From the NCBI GenBank assembly GCA_023055355.1, contig JALJCS010000001.1, positions 48,613,381 through 48,677,380 on the forward strand: a DNA stretch of 64,000 nucleotides. Direction: 5' to 3'. The stretch comes from Agelaius tricolor (lineage: Eukaryota > Chordata > Aves > Passeriformes > Icteridae). A program made the translations under genes and the position numbers. Positions 16,028 through 29,798 of the stretch are shown in pieces (position 1 is the first letter of the stretch; every line of letters begins with the position of its first letter). Under the pieces are notes generated by a model. The model saw only the letters and a program-made list of their open reading frames with translations, searched no databases and was not told where the DNA came from.

Positions 16028-18329
16028 AGCTCTGCACTAATTCCCTGGTACTATCATCTGCTGAAGAGCTGGGAGCAAGCTATACCAAATCAGTGCCAAA
16101 AGCTATGGACCATTTAGTTCTTCAGCACCTCTCATTCCCAGGAACCACCTTGTTTTGCAAAGGGAAGTTAGTTTTAGGTTTAGGTTTGGTGGCACACTTG
16201 GTTTTTCCCTGTTTTCTTTTAGGGCTTTTCAGTGTATTTTCAGTTTATTTATTCTGAAGGAAAGAAAGTGAACGAAGGATTCAGGAAGCCAGTGATACAC
16301 TGTACAGATACTACTAACACTAGTTCCTGAATAGGATGGTTTAGAAAAAAACCCAAACTAAAAAACTCCACCAAAACACAAACAAACAAACTAAAAGAAA
16401 ACAAACACCCACAACAAGTGCAGTACAAAACCAGATCCCTTAATCCTGCAGCAGCACAGCAGTAGATTTGTAATCCAGCCCTTGCTTTCTAAGAAGTAAC
16501 ATTTGCCTAATGATGTACAGCATCCCTGCCTGGGGGATGCAGTAGGGCAAGGACCCCTCCAAGGGCAAAGCTTCCTGAGGAGGGATGTGTGTGTGCTCTG
16601 TGGCAGACTGCTGGGGAGCAGAGCTGTGCTATGGGTCAGTGCAATGCAGAAGTGGCACCTGACCCCTGTCAGACATGAGGAACAGGAGCATGAGCAGCTC
16701 AGACTTTGCTTAGCTGTCATGGGGCAGGAATAAAAATGGCTCAGTGGTTCTGGAAGCCCCTTCTGCCTCTGAGCTCTGTGGCTTTTCTCCTCACACCTCA
16801 CTGCCCACATACAGTGTCAGATAATGTTTGCCTTCTACATAAAGCCACCATACCCTCTTCCATCTCTTCAAAACATACAAACCAGGATAATGTATTCCTG
16901 AGCTGGGCTCCTGTGTGCCACTGAGACATGCTTTGTGGGAGAGGCCCCAGTAACTCATAGCCAGGATAAACTTTGATAGTCTTGGTAGAGATTAGCAAAT
17001 GCTTGGTGAGCACCACAGTGCAGCCTTGGAGCACTGGAGTTGTTTTCCTTCTGGTCAAAAATAAACAACATTAAATGAATTTGAAAAGAAAGAAAAGTGT
17101 TCCAGAAATACATAAATGTACTTCATCTGCATATCGGAGTTCATGCCCGGGGACTAGAATCAACCTATTTAAAAGCAGCCTTCCTGACATGGCTATAGCC
17201 TGAAAAGCAGATATTTAACAATGAGTGTTTCTCACTACCAGCATCTTTATATTACTATTTTGCAGCTATTACTATTATGCAGCTGCAACCACATTGCTCA
17301 GACTATGGGTAAAATGCTTTCACCTTCTCTACTTGTCAGTCCTGAAGCTACTGCTATTGCTGAGAAAAGGAAAGAACTGACTCAGCAGTCACAGCAGCAG
17401 GGTTTCATCAGAAACAGCACACAAGGTGGCACCATATGTTCCTGCCCTTCAGCATCTAACAAATATCAATTAATTCCAGCAGGCACCAACACAGAAGCAA
17501 ATACTAATTAGAGATTTGGAGAAAGTGGTATTAGCAGTCTAAATATTGGGGGAAATTCATGCTATGCTTAGAGGCATTTGAAGAAGGACAAACTGAAGGT
17601 CATTTGCATATTTGCATTTAGAAAGCTGTGATAGCAGTCAGCCATCCCCCACTCCCCACAACATGCTAAACCAGCGTTAGCTTGGTCCGAAGAGATTTGG
17701 AAAACAGGCTTAGAAGTTCATATTGGGTACAAGGAAGAACAGGCTCTTGTGTGAATGGCTAAGAGGAAGAAAATACTGAGTTAAAAGAAAGATACCTTAC
17801 TCAGGAGTTTTGAGAGTGTCACAGAGTGCTGTGGTGCTGCTGATTCATAACTAAGTAACAGAATAAGAAACAATCATTTCTTCAAAAGTACAGATTTATG
17901 TAATTAAAATTACTTTTGGGGATCTACCCCTGGTTATATACAATACATTTTACTCAAACTTACTGCAGTCTTTGTAAGGCATTTATTCTCTATGACTGCG
18001 AAGCTTTCATGATGACAAGGAAGAGGGGACTTAAGAGCTCTTATTCCATAGACAGTGACAAAGCAGAGATAGATTTTTTTTTTATGGGATATTTACTATA
18101 TCTACTTAAGTACTGTGACTTGATCACAGGAGTCTACTGCCAATAAGGGAGTGGAAGTTGCGGGTAGGGGCTCTGTTTAAGTGAGCCCTAGAAGTGATTT
18201 GAAATACTGTAAGGTCAAAATTCAGCCTTAAGAGTTTGTGCACCCCAGCTCTTTCAAAGATTCCAGTCCAGAGGATTAAAATATCAGAAGCAGTGACACA
18301 ATCTTCAATCTGTGCAGTTGATTAAAAAC
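16028..18329. other. Intergenic, no gene recognised
   Basis: A slightly GC-richer patch at about 16440-17060 carries open frames on both strands (up to 139 codons) without family resemblance. Two octamer motifs lie at 17602-17617. Confidence 0.5.
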
Positions 18330-18425
18330 AACAAAAAAAAACCCAACAAGAACAACAACCCCCCCCCCCAAAACCAAAACCAACCAAACAAAAAAACTGA
18401 CCCCCCCAAAAAATTAACAAAACCA
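18330..18425. repeat. A/C low-complexity tract
   Basis: The tract is built almost only of A and C, with a C run of about ten at 18360 and many AACC/CAAA words. It is similar to the tracts at 15838-15900 and 37680-37850 and is probably decayed simple sequence. Confidence 0.8.
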
Positions 18426-21180
18426 GGAAAAAGAATCTAACCTAATACAGACTTACATGCAGGTCTGTATTTTGAAAGGCAGCGAGAAGAGGCAGGGCCA
18501 GAGTGCCTAAAGCTGTGGAAAAGTACTTTCATAACACTGACTACAACTTAACAAAGCCATTGACTCTTGTGAAATCCCACCCCACCACCTGTAAAGATGA
18601 TTTCTACTGCAATGTATGCTGGCAACCAGAACTATTTGCACAGAAACAAATAGAGCAAGAAATAATTATTGAGTTTCCAGGTGTATTTCCGTAGAATTTA
18701 GAGGTTTTCTTTTCCTCCAGTGCCAGGGCAAACTAAGTCTCTGGAGATCAATATCCCAAGTATTTCTTTTGGTGCAGAGGAAAATCATACCACTGTTGGC
18801 TTCTCCTTGTCCATCAACTATTCTTTGTTCTTCAAGGTAGGTTAGTGCAGTCCTTAATTTTTCTGCTTTGTTTGGGTTTCAGTTTCTTTCTCTGTAGAAA
18901 CTTTGTTATTGCTGGAGGTAAAATGACAAAGTGCTAGTTCAAACTTAGAAGGTGAGAAATGTGGAAAATTTTACCCCAAGGCTGTTTTTTATGACTGATA
19001 TATAGAAACAAGTGGACCAACAAGACTACTGCAAGGTCTGCATGTCATCTGCTATTCACATGGATTAATGCTGAGAATGAAGAAATTAAATGGATGGAGC
19101 TCAGAAAGGTAGAAAGTATCCTGGCACACTGCTCATGGAATTTTTTGAAATGAAACTCCTCAAATGTGAATTAATATCTAATGTTGGGTGTTTTCTGTAG
19201 TCACAGCTGTTTCTTTATGAGAAGGAAGGCAAGGGGAGGGAGACTTCAGCATTGCTGCTTGTGCTTAACTCACCGCAGCAATACGAGATCTCCAAAATTA
19301 AGTCATGGCCCCAAAGCATGGCCTTTTCACTGTCATCAGTTCACATTCCTTTGAAGACTGTGCATGGCACAAGGTCACTCAACTTCAAAAAGCATACAAA
19401 AAGCCCATTAAATGCTTACAAGAGAGAAAGCACTGAGATTTGTGAGAGAAACTTTTACACCAAGGACATTCACAAGAGCAAGCCACTTTCTAATCCTGAA
19501 AAATTGAAAGGCATGTGAGACAAAACTTCAGGACAGTTTAGTGGTTAAACAAAAATGCAGACAAAATAATGAAACAAATTTTCATTATACCTATAATTGA
19601 CTATAGTTTCCAGTGCATTTTTTTCCTCTCTCCTTGTCTTTTTCAGCCAAGTGGATAATTTACATATCAAATAATCATAAAGGCAGCTATGGCCTGACTT
19701 TTTGCCTTTGTCACCATCAGTAGTTTTCCTATTCACCCTAACAGCCCCATACTGATTTTCTTCTAGCTAAGGTCTTTCCTTTAATCCAAGGGCTCTAAAA
19801 TTTCTTGCACTAAGCTTTGCTGGACTTTTGAAAGAGCAGGTAACAGTCAGATAATTTACTGACCACAGTCTTAAAGTCTGAAAGAAAAGACAATATTCAG
19901 AGGATGGCCAAGAGCCTGCTTTACATTCCTAAGACCATTTTATTCATGACCCAGACCAAAGAAAAATCTGGATCCCTTTTGGAAGGTTAAGTGCATAGAC
20001 AGAGAGATCTGAGAGGCTCTGTGTGTCACGGAAAAAAAAGATCCCCAAAACTAGAAAACAGTGATGGATGCTACCCCTCACTGGGTTTTTAAAAAACATC
20101 CTAGCCTCTAAGCCTGGCCTTCAGATATGTTTCATCCCTGGTGGAAGACAATGGAGAAGTGTGAACAGTCAAAGGACTTTTAAACAATGAAGGAAAAAAA
20201 TCCATTTATGTGGTTATCCTGCTGTCAGGAATGTGAAATTCAATAGCAGACTGTGAATAGTTTTTGGGTTTTTTCTGAAAAAACTTATAATTTGTGATAG
20301 AAACACTAAAATGCATAACCCTTATAAGATATGACTCTATGATATTTGGTAAATATATGATATGGAAAGAAATTACGTTAGTGCTTTACTTGTCCATCAA
20401 AATTCTGAAGATACTCTTCAGGCTTTGAAAGAGTCTCATGGGAGAGCTTGGTAGAAAGGAGGATGACACTTTTGTGATCCAACTGACAGCTGGAAAGGCA
20501 GCAGCAATTTTCCTGTTGAATTCAGGCTGCTGTATGATAAACATTGTTTTACATTGAAACCTTGATGTATGAATGTAAATTGTTTGCAAAAAGAAAAGCA
20601 GTTCTGACCAAAGGACACATGCGAGGCAGCACAGGTTATCAAAGCAGTATCACCCCAGTTCTGTCTTTAGCAATTCTGTATGTAACTGCAAATCAAAGGA
20701 AAGGTTTTGTGTCTGTAGAGTCCAAATTTGGATTTTGGAATGGGGATCTGTAGCTGGATCAGAATGGTGGGCACTCAGCTCTGTGCAGTGGCCCTGAGGC
20801 ACCACCGTTGTTTTGTTTCCTCTCAGCTGGTCCAGGGTTTTGAGGTTTGTAGCTCATTACAAAAAGACACTGAGATGACTAAAATATTTGCCATATTCAG
20901 AAGTAAATACACAGGCCAATGTTTTGACTTCTTGTCTGAAGAAATAACAGAATACTCTGTGTAGTTCTTGGAGTTGCTGGGAATTTAGTTGCCTGTGTAA
21001 TGACCTCAACTAAAAAATTGCAAGACAAAGGCAAAAGGAGAGGAAAAAACAAAAAACCCATCTAGCACAGTGAGCCCAAAAAGCCCGACTGAGGCACTAC
21101 TCAAAAAGATTTACAATATAAATAACAAAGGCAATTTCACACCTTAGTGACTGAAGTGACATACCTGCATCGAAAAAAAG
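18426..21180. other. Intergenic, nothing recognised
   Basis: AT-rich sequence without recognisable genes or repeats. The longest open frame is 88 codons (19252-19518, plus) and has no domain signature. Confidence 0.55.
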
Positions 21181-21800
21181 CCTAGGCCCTAACATTAACC
21201 CTAGGCGGAACCCTAACCCTAGGCAGAGGAGTAAAAGCACCACTGAGCTAAGGATGGTTGAAAGGAGAAGGCTGTGGAGGAAGCCATGTTGTGGCAGTTC
21301 TGTGTTCCGCTTGGCATGCCTTATGCAGCTGCAGTGTCCTTGGAGCTCTGGGCTCTGTGGTTTGCAGAACCCAAAGCACAGGCAGAACCATAGGTACAGG
21401 TGAGTAAAGGATGCATGAAGGCGAGGCTGCTGCGAAACAGAAAGGTGGAGATCAAGCAATATTGTGGCAGTTTTGCATTCCCCTTGGGATGCCTTTGGCA
21501 GCCGCGGTGTGCCTGGAGCCATGGGCTCTGTGGTTTTGGAGACGCTAACCCTAGGCTTAACCCTTACCCTAACTCTAGGCAGGAAAAGCAGCCTTGGGCT
21601 AAGGCTGGTCCCAACTTTAAGACGTAAGAGAATAATGCAGAAGAGAATCTCACCCCTGAGTAGTGTCAGCTGTTCTGATCCCTCAGCACGCCTTTGGCAG
21701 TGTTTCCTTCAGCATGACTTTGGCAGCTGCAGTGTGCCTGGAGCTCTGGGCTTCGCGGTTTTCGGAATTCTAACCCTAGGCATAACCCTCATCCTACACT
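21181..21800 (+). repeat. Short tandem array with telomere-like CCCTAA/CCTAGG blocks
   Basis: Three telomere-like blocks made of TAACCCTAGGC and CCCTAACCC words lie at 21181-21225, 21544-21580 and 21771-21800. They alternate with three copies of a box of about 75 bp at about 21289-21365, 21462-21540 and 21695-21767. The box carries GTGGCAGTT, GGCAGC.GC.GTGT.CCTGGAGC and GGGCTCTGTGGTTTT. A second shared element, AAAAGCA..CC..GGGCTAAGG, follows two of the telomere-like blocks. Copies differ by roughly 10-20 per cent by eye, and spacing is irregular (about 173 and 230 bases). This looks like a degenerate satellite or minisatellite rather than a pure interstitial telomere. Confidence 0.8.
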
Positions 21801-23066
21801 CATCACTGGGTCTGGGCAAAGTTGTGGGGTGGAGGTGGGAAAGGAGCACTTTTTACCTGGCAGCAGGTTCTTTAAAAGAATGGCTCCTGATTTCTAAGTG
21901 AGCCTCTTCATGGTATTTAATGTTAGAGAACACTGAGGGTATTAGGGAAAATAAAATAGTTTTCTAAACCTTTTCTATTCAATTCTGCAAATGCTTATCA
22001 AGGATTGTTTATTTTTAGGCAGAAAAGTATTGATTCGGGAGGATTTGTTGAGGCTGGGAATTCAATGCCAAACTATGGAATGGGAGACAAATCCTGAATA
22101 TGGGAGGATTTGAAGAAAGTCAGATTGGCAGAAACTATAAAAGAGTGACAGGGTAGGAAACTAGAGAGGGAGCAGATTGCCCAAGAGGAGAGGGCAAAAT
22201 CTGGCAAAGATACAGATGCTGGGAATTTGGGGACAATCAGCAAAGCAGAGTTGATACGATCCCATCTGGACCTTTTAGGCTTCTCCTAGCATAGAGAGAG
22301 GAGTGCATAGCTGAGAGGGGTGAGGTGCTGTAGGGCAAAAGGAGCAGCAGGAGAAGAGTGATGGGGACAGGCTGCTCTGCCCAGGGTCTGCAGTCCCCAG
22401 CAGCCCTCAGAGGCCAGCCCAGGACACTGGGATGAGCTGGGGAGCAGTGATGGGGATGCACACTGGCTGGAAACCTGTTGTGTCAGAGCAGGGACAAGGA
22501 GAAAAGGTCTGCCTTGCAACCAGATCTGCTCCTATAATACTCATATAAAGCAAAGCTGTTTTGCCTTAAGTGGCTTACATTTTCACTTTTCAAGCTAGGA
22601 ATCTAATATATTCTGACCTGTTTGTCATGTTTCAGGTTAGCATAAAATATACAAATCTTATACACATATAATATAAAGGACTAGCATAATTTAACACCTA
22701 AAATACATCTTCCTATCATAGCTCTCTGTATTTCTGTTCAACATTTGAAAGGGAAAAAAAATCACATCTTTGCTTTAAGCTGGTATTTTTACCCACTAAG
22801 GATTTCCTTCAGAATAAGCCATGCTGACCCATCTGCTCACAGATCTCTGTAGCCTGAACTGGATTTTCCACATGTCATTATGCCATCATTTACTTAATTT
22901 GCTATAAATTTTTAAAAGCAGAGAAAAGGGAAATGGTAAATAAAAAACCTGCAAGTTCTTTTTCTGGATTAACAGATAGTGGGGAAAGTTTGATAGAAAA
23001 TGGACAGCGGTCATTGTTGTTCTATCAACAGTTTCTGTTCCATGCAAACTCTGTTAAATTTGTTCT
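21801..23066. other. Intergenic, nothing recognised
   Basis: Unique-looking sequence. The purine-rich patch at 22100-22500 has overlapping minus-strand frames of 74-77 codons, which I judge chance. Confidence 0.55.
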
Positions 23067-23162
23067 ATTTAGAACAAATAAGGTCCAAGCTGCAGATGTA
23101 TGCTCCTAAAAGAGTATATTAGAACAAATAAAGGTCCAAGCTACAGATGTATAGTCCTAAAA
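23067..23162. repeat. Two-copy tandem duplication, 50-bp period
   Basis: The unit beginning TTAGAACAAATAA.GGTCC and ending TCCTAAAAG occurs twice, with AGAACAAATA at 23071 and again at 23121. Only a few substitutions and a compensating indel separate the copies, so the duplication is fairly recent. Confidence 0.9.
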
Positions 23163-26100
23163 GCTGAATGAGTAATTATAAGCAAAATAAATAGTATGCA
23201 AGCTTGGGAATGGCAACCAGGTGATAGGAACAGAAATTGATCAGAAGGACTTCAAACCCTTCAGCCTGGCACAAAAGAGACTTCTCTGATGAGTGTGAGA
23301 AGAAGGGTCCTGGATGAAGTAAATTGGATCCAGGCTGCCTGTCTCCCTTTTGCAGAAATGTGAAGTAGCTTTACAGATGGAAAGCAAGAGGAAACAGTAA
23401 CCACCACACTACTTTGAAGACAACTCTAAGGAAGAAACCTCTCCTCATACAACCAACAAATTCAGCTCTTGGCTTATGCATACGAAGTACAAAGCAGCTG
23501 TCTAAGACCCCACATACCACTTTGGGTTGACAAATTTTACTTACACTGGGGGAAACTACATTTTTCAGGGTTGCTCCTAGCAGGGGTGTAAGCTCCGGGA
23601 GAGTACAGCAGTTATAGCACCACACCACAGAGATCTTGCTCTGAAACACAGGGAAAGCATTTATTGAAATATAAAGTGCTTGTACAGTCATTTTTCCGGG
23701 GTCACAAACAATTGCTTTGCTTGACATGAAGACTTAATGTAATGAATCAAAACCAGAGAAACAAAAGAACTGGAGGCTACAAAGCATCAGTGTTGGAATT
23801 TGTTTATGAAAAAGTTCTAACTTTACTTTTGCTTAATTCATTGCAGTTTAATTTTTTTTTTCTTTGCTTATAATGACAGTAATTTACCACAACAAGGAGG
23901 AAATCCAGACAGGTGTGGCATGGGCTGTGTTGTCCTTGACTGGTGTGGGAGGAGCTGAGCTGAGCTGACAGTGGTCCTGCCATTGCTGCCTGAGTGGGGT
24001 CCAGCCCTGCTCCCCTGCTCCCCTCCTCCATGCCTGCCCTTCTCCCCTCAGCCTCACCAAACCATCTTCATCTACCATTTCAAATAGCAGCTGTGCTGGC
24101 ACTGCAGCTTAGGCTTGCAATTAAATTTCAGGCTGAGATGTTTCATGAAAAATGCCATGGGATTATGAATGATCCCAAGCAATGAAAACAGGACATCTCT
24201 AGCACAAGAGGGCTGCTGCTGCTTATTGGTGCATCAGGGAGATTGTTCAAGTAGTCATTACCTGTGATACCATTTACCTGTTGTGATTCAATGAGGTCAT
24301 ACCTCCACAGACAGGAATCTTAGTGATATGTCGATAGCCAAGCACATGCATAGGTCCCCAAAAGCCATGCTCAATGCCACAGGTTCACAGCTTTCTCAGG
24401 AAAAAAAATGGTGCTTCAGTGCTTCTGGAAATGCCCAAAGAAGCAAAGTTTTAAAGGTAAGCATGGCCTGATTTCCACTTATTTCAGAGCTTATTGAGGA
24501 TCTGCTTACAACTGCTCTATAACTGCAAACTCCAGCATAAGATGGAGCCATACCCTAGGTTTGCACTGCTCTGGGTTTTCTTTAGCATTGACTAGTTCTT
24601 TTACTGGTGTGTAGAGGAATGCTAGCAAGCAAACTCCAGAATGATTCCCATATGCCCAAATGTTTCAAAGACCACACTAGAATTGACTGGCACACTGCTC
24701 TCATTGTCCTCACAATTTGTTGTCATTTAACTTGAAGAGTTTGAAATAATCACACTTTGTCACATCTGCACTTGAGGGGAAACATCTAAAACTTTTTTTA
24801 ATGTTCTAAATGAATTGAAACTAACAAGTCACTACTTCACAGCTGGCATTAATGAATCTACACCCTGCACATCTTCTGCTGGCCAAGGAGCTCCACCATA
24901 ATGGACAAAATATGGAAGTAAGGCTGGGGTTGCATAGGGTCACTGGAATAATAGCACAAGCAGCTTTGTGAGAACACGATCTGTTAATAAATGAGATCTG
25001 CAACCCAAATAAAATATCTGAGAAGACTAAAGCAAGAATGAAATATAATACATAACACTTTTGAAACATAAAACTCCACTTTTGTCCCAGGGGACAAAAT
25101 GTGATTTGTTAACACCCACAGTAGCTGCTTGTGGCAGAAATACATCAATGAGTATTGCTCGTATGGAAAGGCAGCAGAACACCTGTTTCAGCAAAATCTT
25201 TTGAGAAGAGGGTTTGTCATAAGCTGCTGATGTTACTCAGTATCATATCCAAGGTGCTGAAAGACATCAATTTTTTTTTCTTTGGAACAACTGCCAGAGA
25301 AATACCTGATGGGTCAATGGCCTCACTATGTGGGGGGAAAAATTCATGGGCATCTTTTGTCAGGAATGCATAAGTAATTATTTGCACTTGTTCATTCTGC
25401 ATGAGAGAAATTGTTTGCATGTGAGCAATAATAAATTAGGCATTTTAAGCAGTTGATCCTCTGCTGTCAGAAAAATGTCAATACAAAGACAGTTTACAGA
25501 AGCTAAGATTTGCAATAGAAATTCAAGCCCTTTGTGCAAAGGGCATTGGATTTAAGGATCTCATCTTTTTCTGTAGTGGAAAAATAAGTAAGAACCTTGT
25601 CTATTTAGGTGAATCTATACGCTTGATAAAAACTTTATAGGATTTTCAACTGACTGTTAGATTTAGAATGAACCCATTTACACATTGTTATTCTTACTCT
25701 TATTCTTAGCTGAAGTGCTGGATTTTTCTTATGGATGTGGCTGGTTAATGAGGTCACTGCAGTATTGAAAGAATAATTGTCAGAAACAGGGTAAGTTGTT
25801 TTCTCTGCAGTTTATTGTTACCATTACTATTTTGAGATGCATATCAAACAATGTTACCTAAATTGCCTCAGAGAACCTCATTGCAAAGTGATAGATTCCA
25901 ACAATTTAGCTGGAAGGATGAGTTGCCTCATGGTTTTAATACACTGCTCTGCAAGCTGCCCCCTTCCCAGTTCAAGAGGCATTATGGTTTAGTCTCTGAA
26001 AAAAGTGTTACAGTTGTGCTACTTCACCTTCATTACATCACTGTGACTATCACTACTTCAACCAGACTTCCTATGTATTTCTTAAAATTTCCCAGGGCAA

Positions 26101-29100
26101 GAATAATTATGCAGATTATAATCACGGTTTCTACAAAATGCATTATAGCAACCCTTATGAAGAAGGCACAATGTGAAATGGAATGAAAAGACATATAGAG
26201 GACTTGATTGAGTCCTGCAGTAAAAACGTAGAGAATATTTTTTCTGGAATGCAGTTATATAAAAATTACTTCTGATTTCCGACTGAATGGCTTCTTACAA
26301 TATCCAGTCATATCTGCTTAGTTGTTTGACAGAAATTACTTTTATTGCCTCTTCCCCTTGAGATACAGTATGTACCAAAGCCATTTTTAAAGTCTCCTTT
26401 CAGTACAGAACCACCTCTTGCAGCCAGAAAGAGACAAAGACTCCAGCAAGGCCTTTCAGCTCTCCTCTCCCCCTGCCTGGGCTCATGCACTCTAAGGATG
26501 GCCTTTCTCTAACATTTTTTGTTGTTGCTGTCATACAATTTATTGCAAACATCCGGGGAGGTAAATTGACAGGCAGGTGCATGTTAGGGTGATATTTCTC
26601 TCCTGACAACACTAGATGGACCCAGACATAGGAAACAATGTGGTATCATGAGATATTTTTGCTGAATATGACACTTTCAATTGAGCATCTTCAAGACTGC
26701 TTCAGCTTTAAATCTGAATTTGCCTGATATAACAAGGATTTGACATTGACCCTTCACCTGACAGTAATACATTTTTTATCTTTTAATAACATACAGTAAT
26801 GCTGCTTTGTGATTTCAGGGAGCTCTTTGAGTAAACAAATTCTATTCATTGCCTGGAGGCTAACATGCCTTTCCAGAGTCTATAAAGATGAGAGATAAGC
26901 TGAAAGGCAGGCTTGAAAAAGTTTTTAGCCATCTAACAGAATATTTTTAGGAGCACACTGCTGCACCATTTAGAAACTACTACTTACTCCTATTTTTTTA
27001 AGGGACCGTTGTTTTTATGATTTCTCAAATTGATTTCTCAGTACTGTTTGATTCAAATGTACTGAGGGTTTCAAAGTGGGTCTTTAGGCCAGTTTCTCAG
27101 AAAAACAAATGTTATGTGCATATCCTGTCTATCTGCCTATGCTGAGCAAATTATTTTTGAACTCAAACTTCAATTTACAATTTCTCTTAAATTTCACATC
27201 ACACTAGAAGCAATCACCTCCAAATTCTGATTTGCTCACTGGTCATCAACTGTTAGAATGAGAAAAGCAGTCCCACTTGTACCATCACGCCCACACCCCA
27301 CGGCAGAAATGCTGAGGCCTGGAGAGTGTTTGGTCTGGCAGAAATGAGTCAGCATGGGGAAGATCAGTATTACAGTGAAATACAGCTTTTAGACATTGAT
27401 GCTTTAAAACAGAAAATGAAGACACTACCAATACAATTGAGGACATTTGTTTAAAAGGCATTCTTGCAATGGCCAGGGGATATCAGCATTGCAGTGTGAA
27501 ACCAACACAGCATCACGTGCTGCATGCACCCCTGGGTCCTCCCAGCAGAGCACAGCACAGACTTTCCTCCAGACCCAATTTTGCGTGACAGCTGCCACTT
27601 ACAGGGAACTTCATTTGGCAGCTGGTGGTAGGAATGAAATGTGTCCAGAACAGTAGGATGACAAAAAATTAATTAACTGTGGTTTAGCTTGGAAAATTGG
27701 CTGGATGAGGGGAAGCAGCAAGATTTGTTTGAAGTTTAAGGAATAGCCTCAGCAAAGTATTTCAGAATATATAGGGGACACATGATACTTGCAAACCAAG
27801 AGGAATTTCCAAATATGTGTTTGGAAGGTAAAGGCAGAAAGACACAAACACACACACAGATGATGGAACATCACCAACATATATGTTTCAAGGTTCCTAA
27901 TGAGGCTTTTGAAACTGTGTTCAAACTGGAAGGGAATATTTTTGTGTAGCACAGTGGAGAATAATTACTGACAGAGTTAAGTGAATAGCACATGCATTGT
28001 ACCATTTATTTTATCGAATGAATTCTATTTGTTCCTTATCCTATAGTCTTGTAATGGCGTTAAGTGATAATTCTGTGCTACCATGGGTAATCAGAACGAA
28101 AATTAGCCTTTTCCAGTTGAATTAATTGTCTCTATTTATTCTGCTTCCAATTCAGTTTTCAGCCATTATTTGTGGTCTATTTAAAAAAAGATTGCATCTC
28201 TTCTGCAAAACCACTGTCTTCAGCAAAACCAGTGTCAGAAATAAGAGCAGTTTTACAAAAACTGAAATAATGCAATGTTTCTCATTTCAGTTGGCTGTGC
28301 CTTCCATAGTTAGCTTTTGGCTTGAAAAGAAAGCCATTATATTCAGATAATAGTTTTCCCAGCCAAAAGCATGCACTCATATGGAAAAGATTGACTGTTA
28401 GACTACAGCAAAATCTGTAATCTACACACAATGACATTTTATAATAGCAGCCTAAGCTAAGTAAAGGCATTTTGTTTTTATTTAAAAAAAAACTCCTGAG
28501 AAACCACAGGGCTGATGTCTCTGAATCCAGACCAGCAAGCAGCCTAGTACCCCACTGTGCTTTTGACAAAAGCTGATTTGTTCAGTTTGAGAAAAGACTA
28601 GGATGGTTTTATCAGTGTTTTTACAATATAGCAAAGGTTGTTATCTGATACAGCTTTGTCCTGCACAGGAACTGAGTCCCATAATTTGTCAAGTGCTATT
28701 GATCAACCATTATTATTGCTAAATGACCCAAGGTTCACTTTGCCATCAGACTTATGTAAAAAATCCACACTGTTGCTTTCATTATGTATTTTGGGGTAAA
28801 TTTTTCCTCTTTCTCTGCCTCTTGGCCCCCTCCAGGCAGGCAGTAATCACAAGTCTGTGTAAAGCATTCTCTGAGAAACAAGATTTTCCTGGCAAACACA
28901 GAGTTGAGGTGGATTATACAGGGTGAGCATACCCAAGTGTTTGATTCGGTCAGACTTTGGGTGGTGCTACTCTTCCTGTCCCTGGGGGGATTTTCTCAGA
29001 ACTTAAGAGAGGTGAAAGGCTCTGTGCATAGCAGGTCCTCTGTTGTACTCTGCTGGTTAGAGAACAAATTTAAATTGAAGGGTAATAGCATGAGGCGGAA

Positions 29101-29762
29101 GAGTCAGAGAAGCCAGACCATATCTCACAGGTATGCAGGGATGCCCAGTGTTTGGTAAACATGACACTGGATCCCAGCAAGCCATTGGAGCAGCAACTCT
29201 CCCTACACAGAGCTTTTTCTTCCTGCCATTCTTGGCCCATCCCCTCTGTCTTTGAACTCACCAGCTGCACACAAAACTCCTGTGGTGGCAAGGCTTTTCT
29301 TCTTCCTATCCCTCACTTGTCCAAAATACAGCTGCACCCTGCCTGGGCTCCAGCAGATGTGGCTGGGACCCTGCCCAGCCCCTCCAGCACTGGAAATTCT
29401 GTTCCTTTGCCCAGGTCCCTCCAAATATTCCCTTCCTGTGTACTCCAGTCCCTTGTTCCCATAAGTGCAACCTGCCCAGTCCCAGGGGTCACCTCACCTG
29501 GGAGGGGGCACAGAGCAGGGGCAACAGCCCTGGAAAACCCCAAACTCAACACATCCCACCCTGCTGCCTCTCATTTCTCCTCCATGTGGTATAACAGCAT
29601 CTTCTTCATGCACCTGATGGGAAAACAGTGGCTACTAATGAAAAGACAAAGTCTTGGAGAAACCTTCCTCTTCCACAACATACCTCCACTCCTGTGGCCC
29701 AGTGGCATTTGTTTCCCTGGCACAGAAAGCAGGAAAACCCTCCCAGTGAGCTGCCATGCCGA

Positions 29763-29765
<3 letters not shown>
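23163..29765. other. Intergenic, no gene recognised
   Basis: No exon, RNA gene or well-preserved mobile element could be supported. The plus-strand frame of 29152-29856 (234 codons) is the longest open frame here. It runs into a poly-A tract, has no family resemblance, and is treated in the findings. Confidence 0.5.

Positions 29766-29796
<31 letters not shown>
29766..29796. repeat. A31 homopolymer run
   Basis: Thirty-one consecutive A residues preceded by GC-richer sequence. It could be the tail of an old retroposed copy or a simple expansion. No AATAAA lies just upstream and no target duplication is obvious. Confidence 0.9.

Positions 29797-29798
<2 letters not shown>

Noticed and set aside
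21464..21901. 145-codon plus frame with repeated LTLG/LTLTL residues
   Set aside because: It is a translation of the telomere-like tandem array (TAACCCTAGG words) and not a gene.
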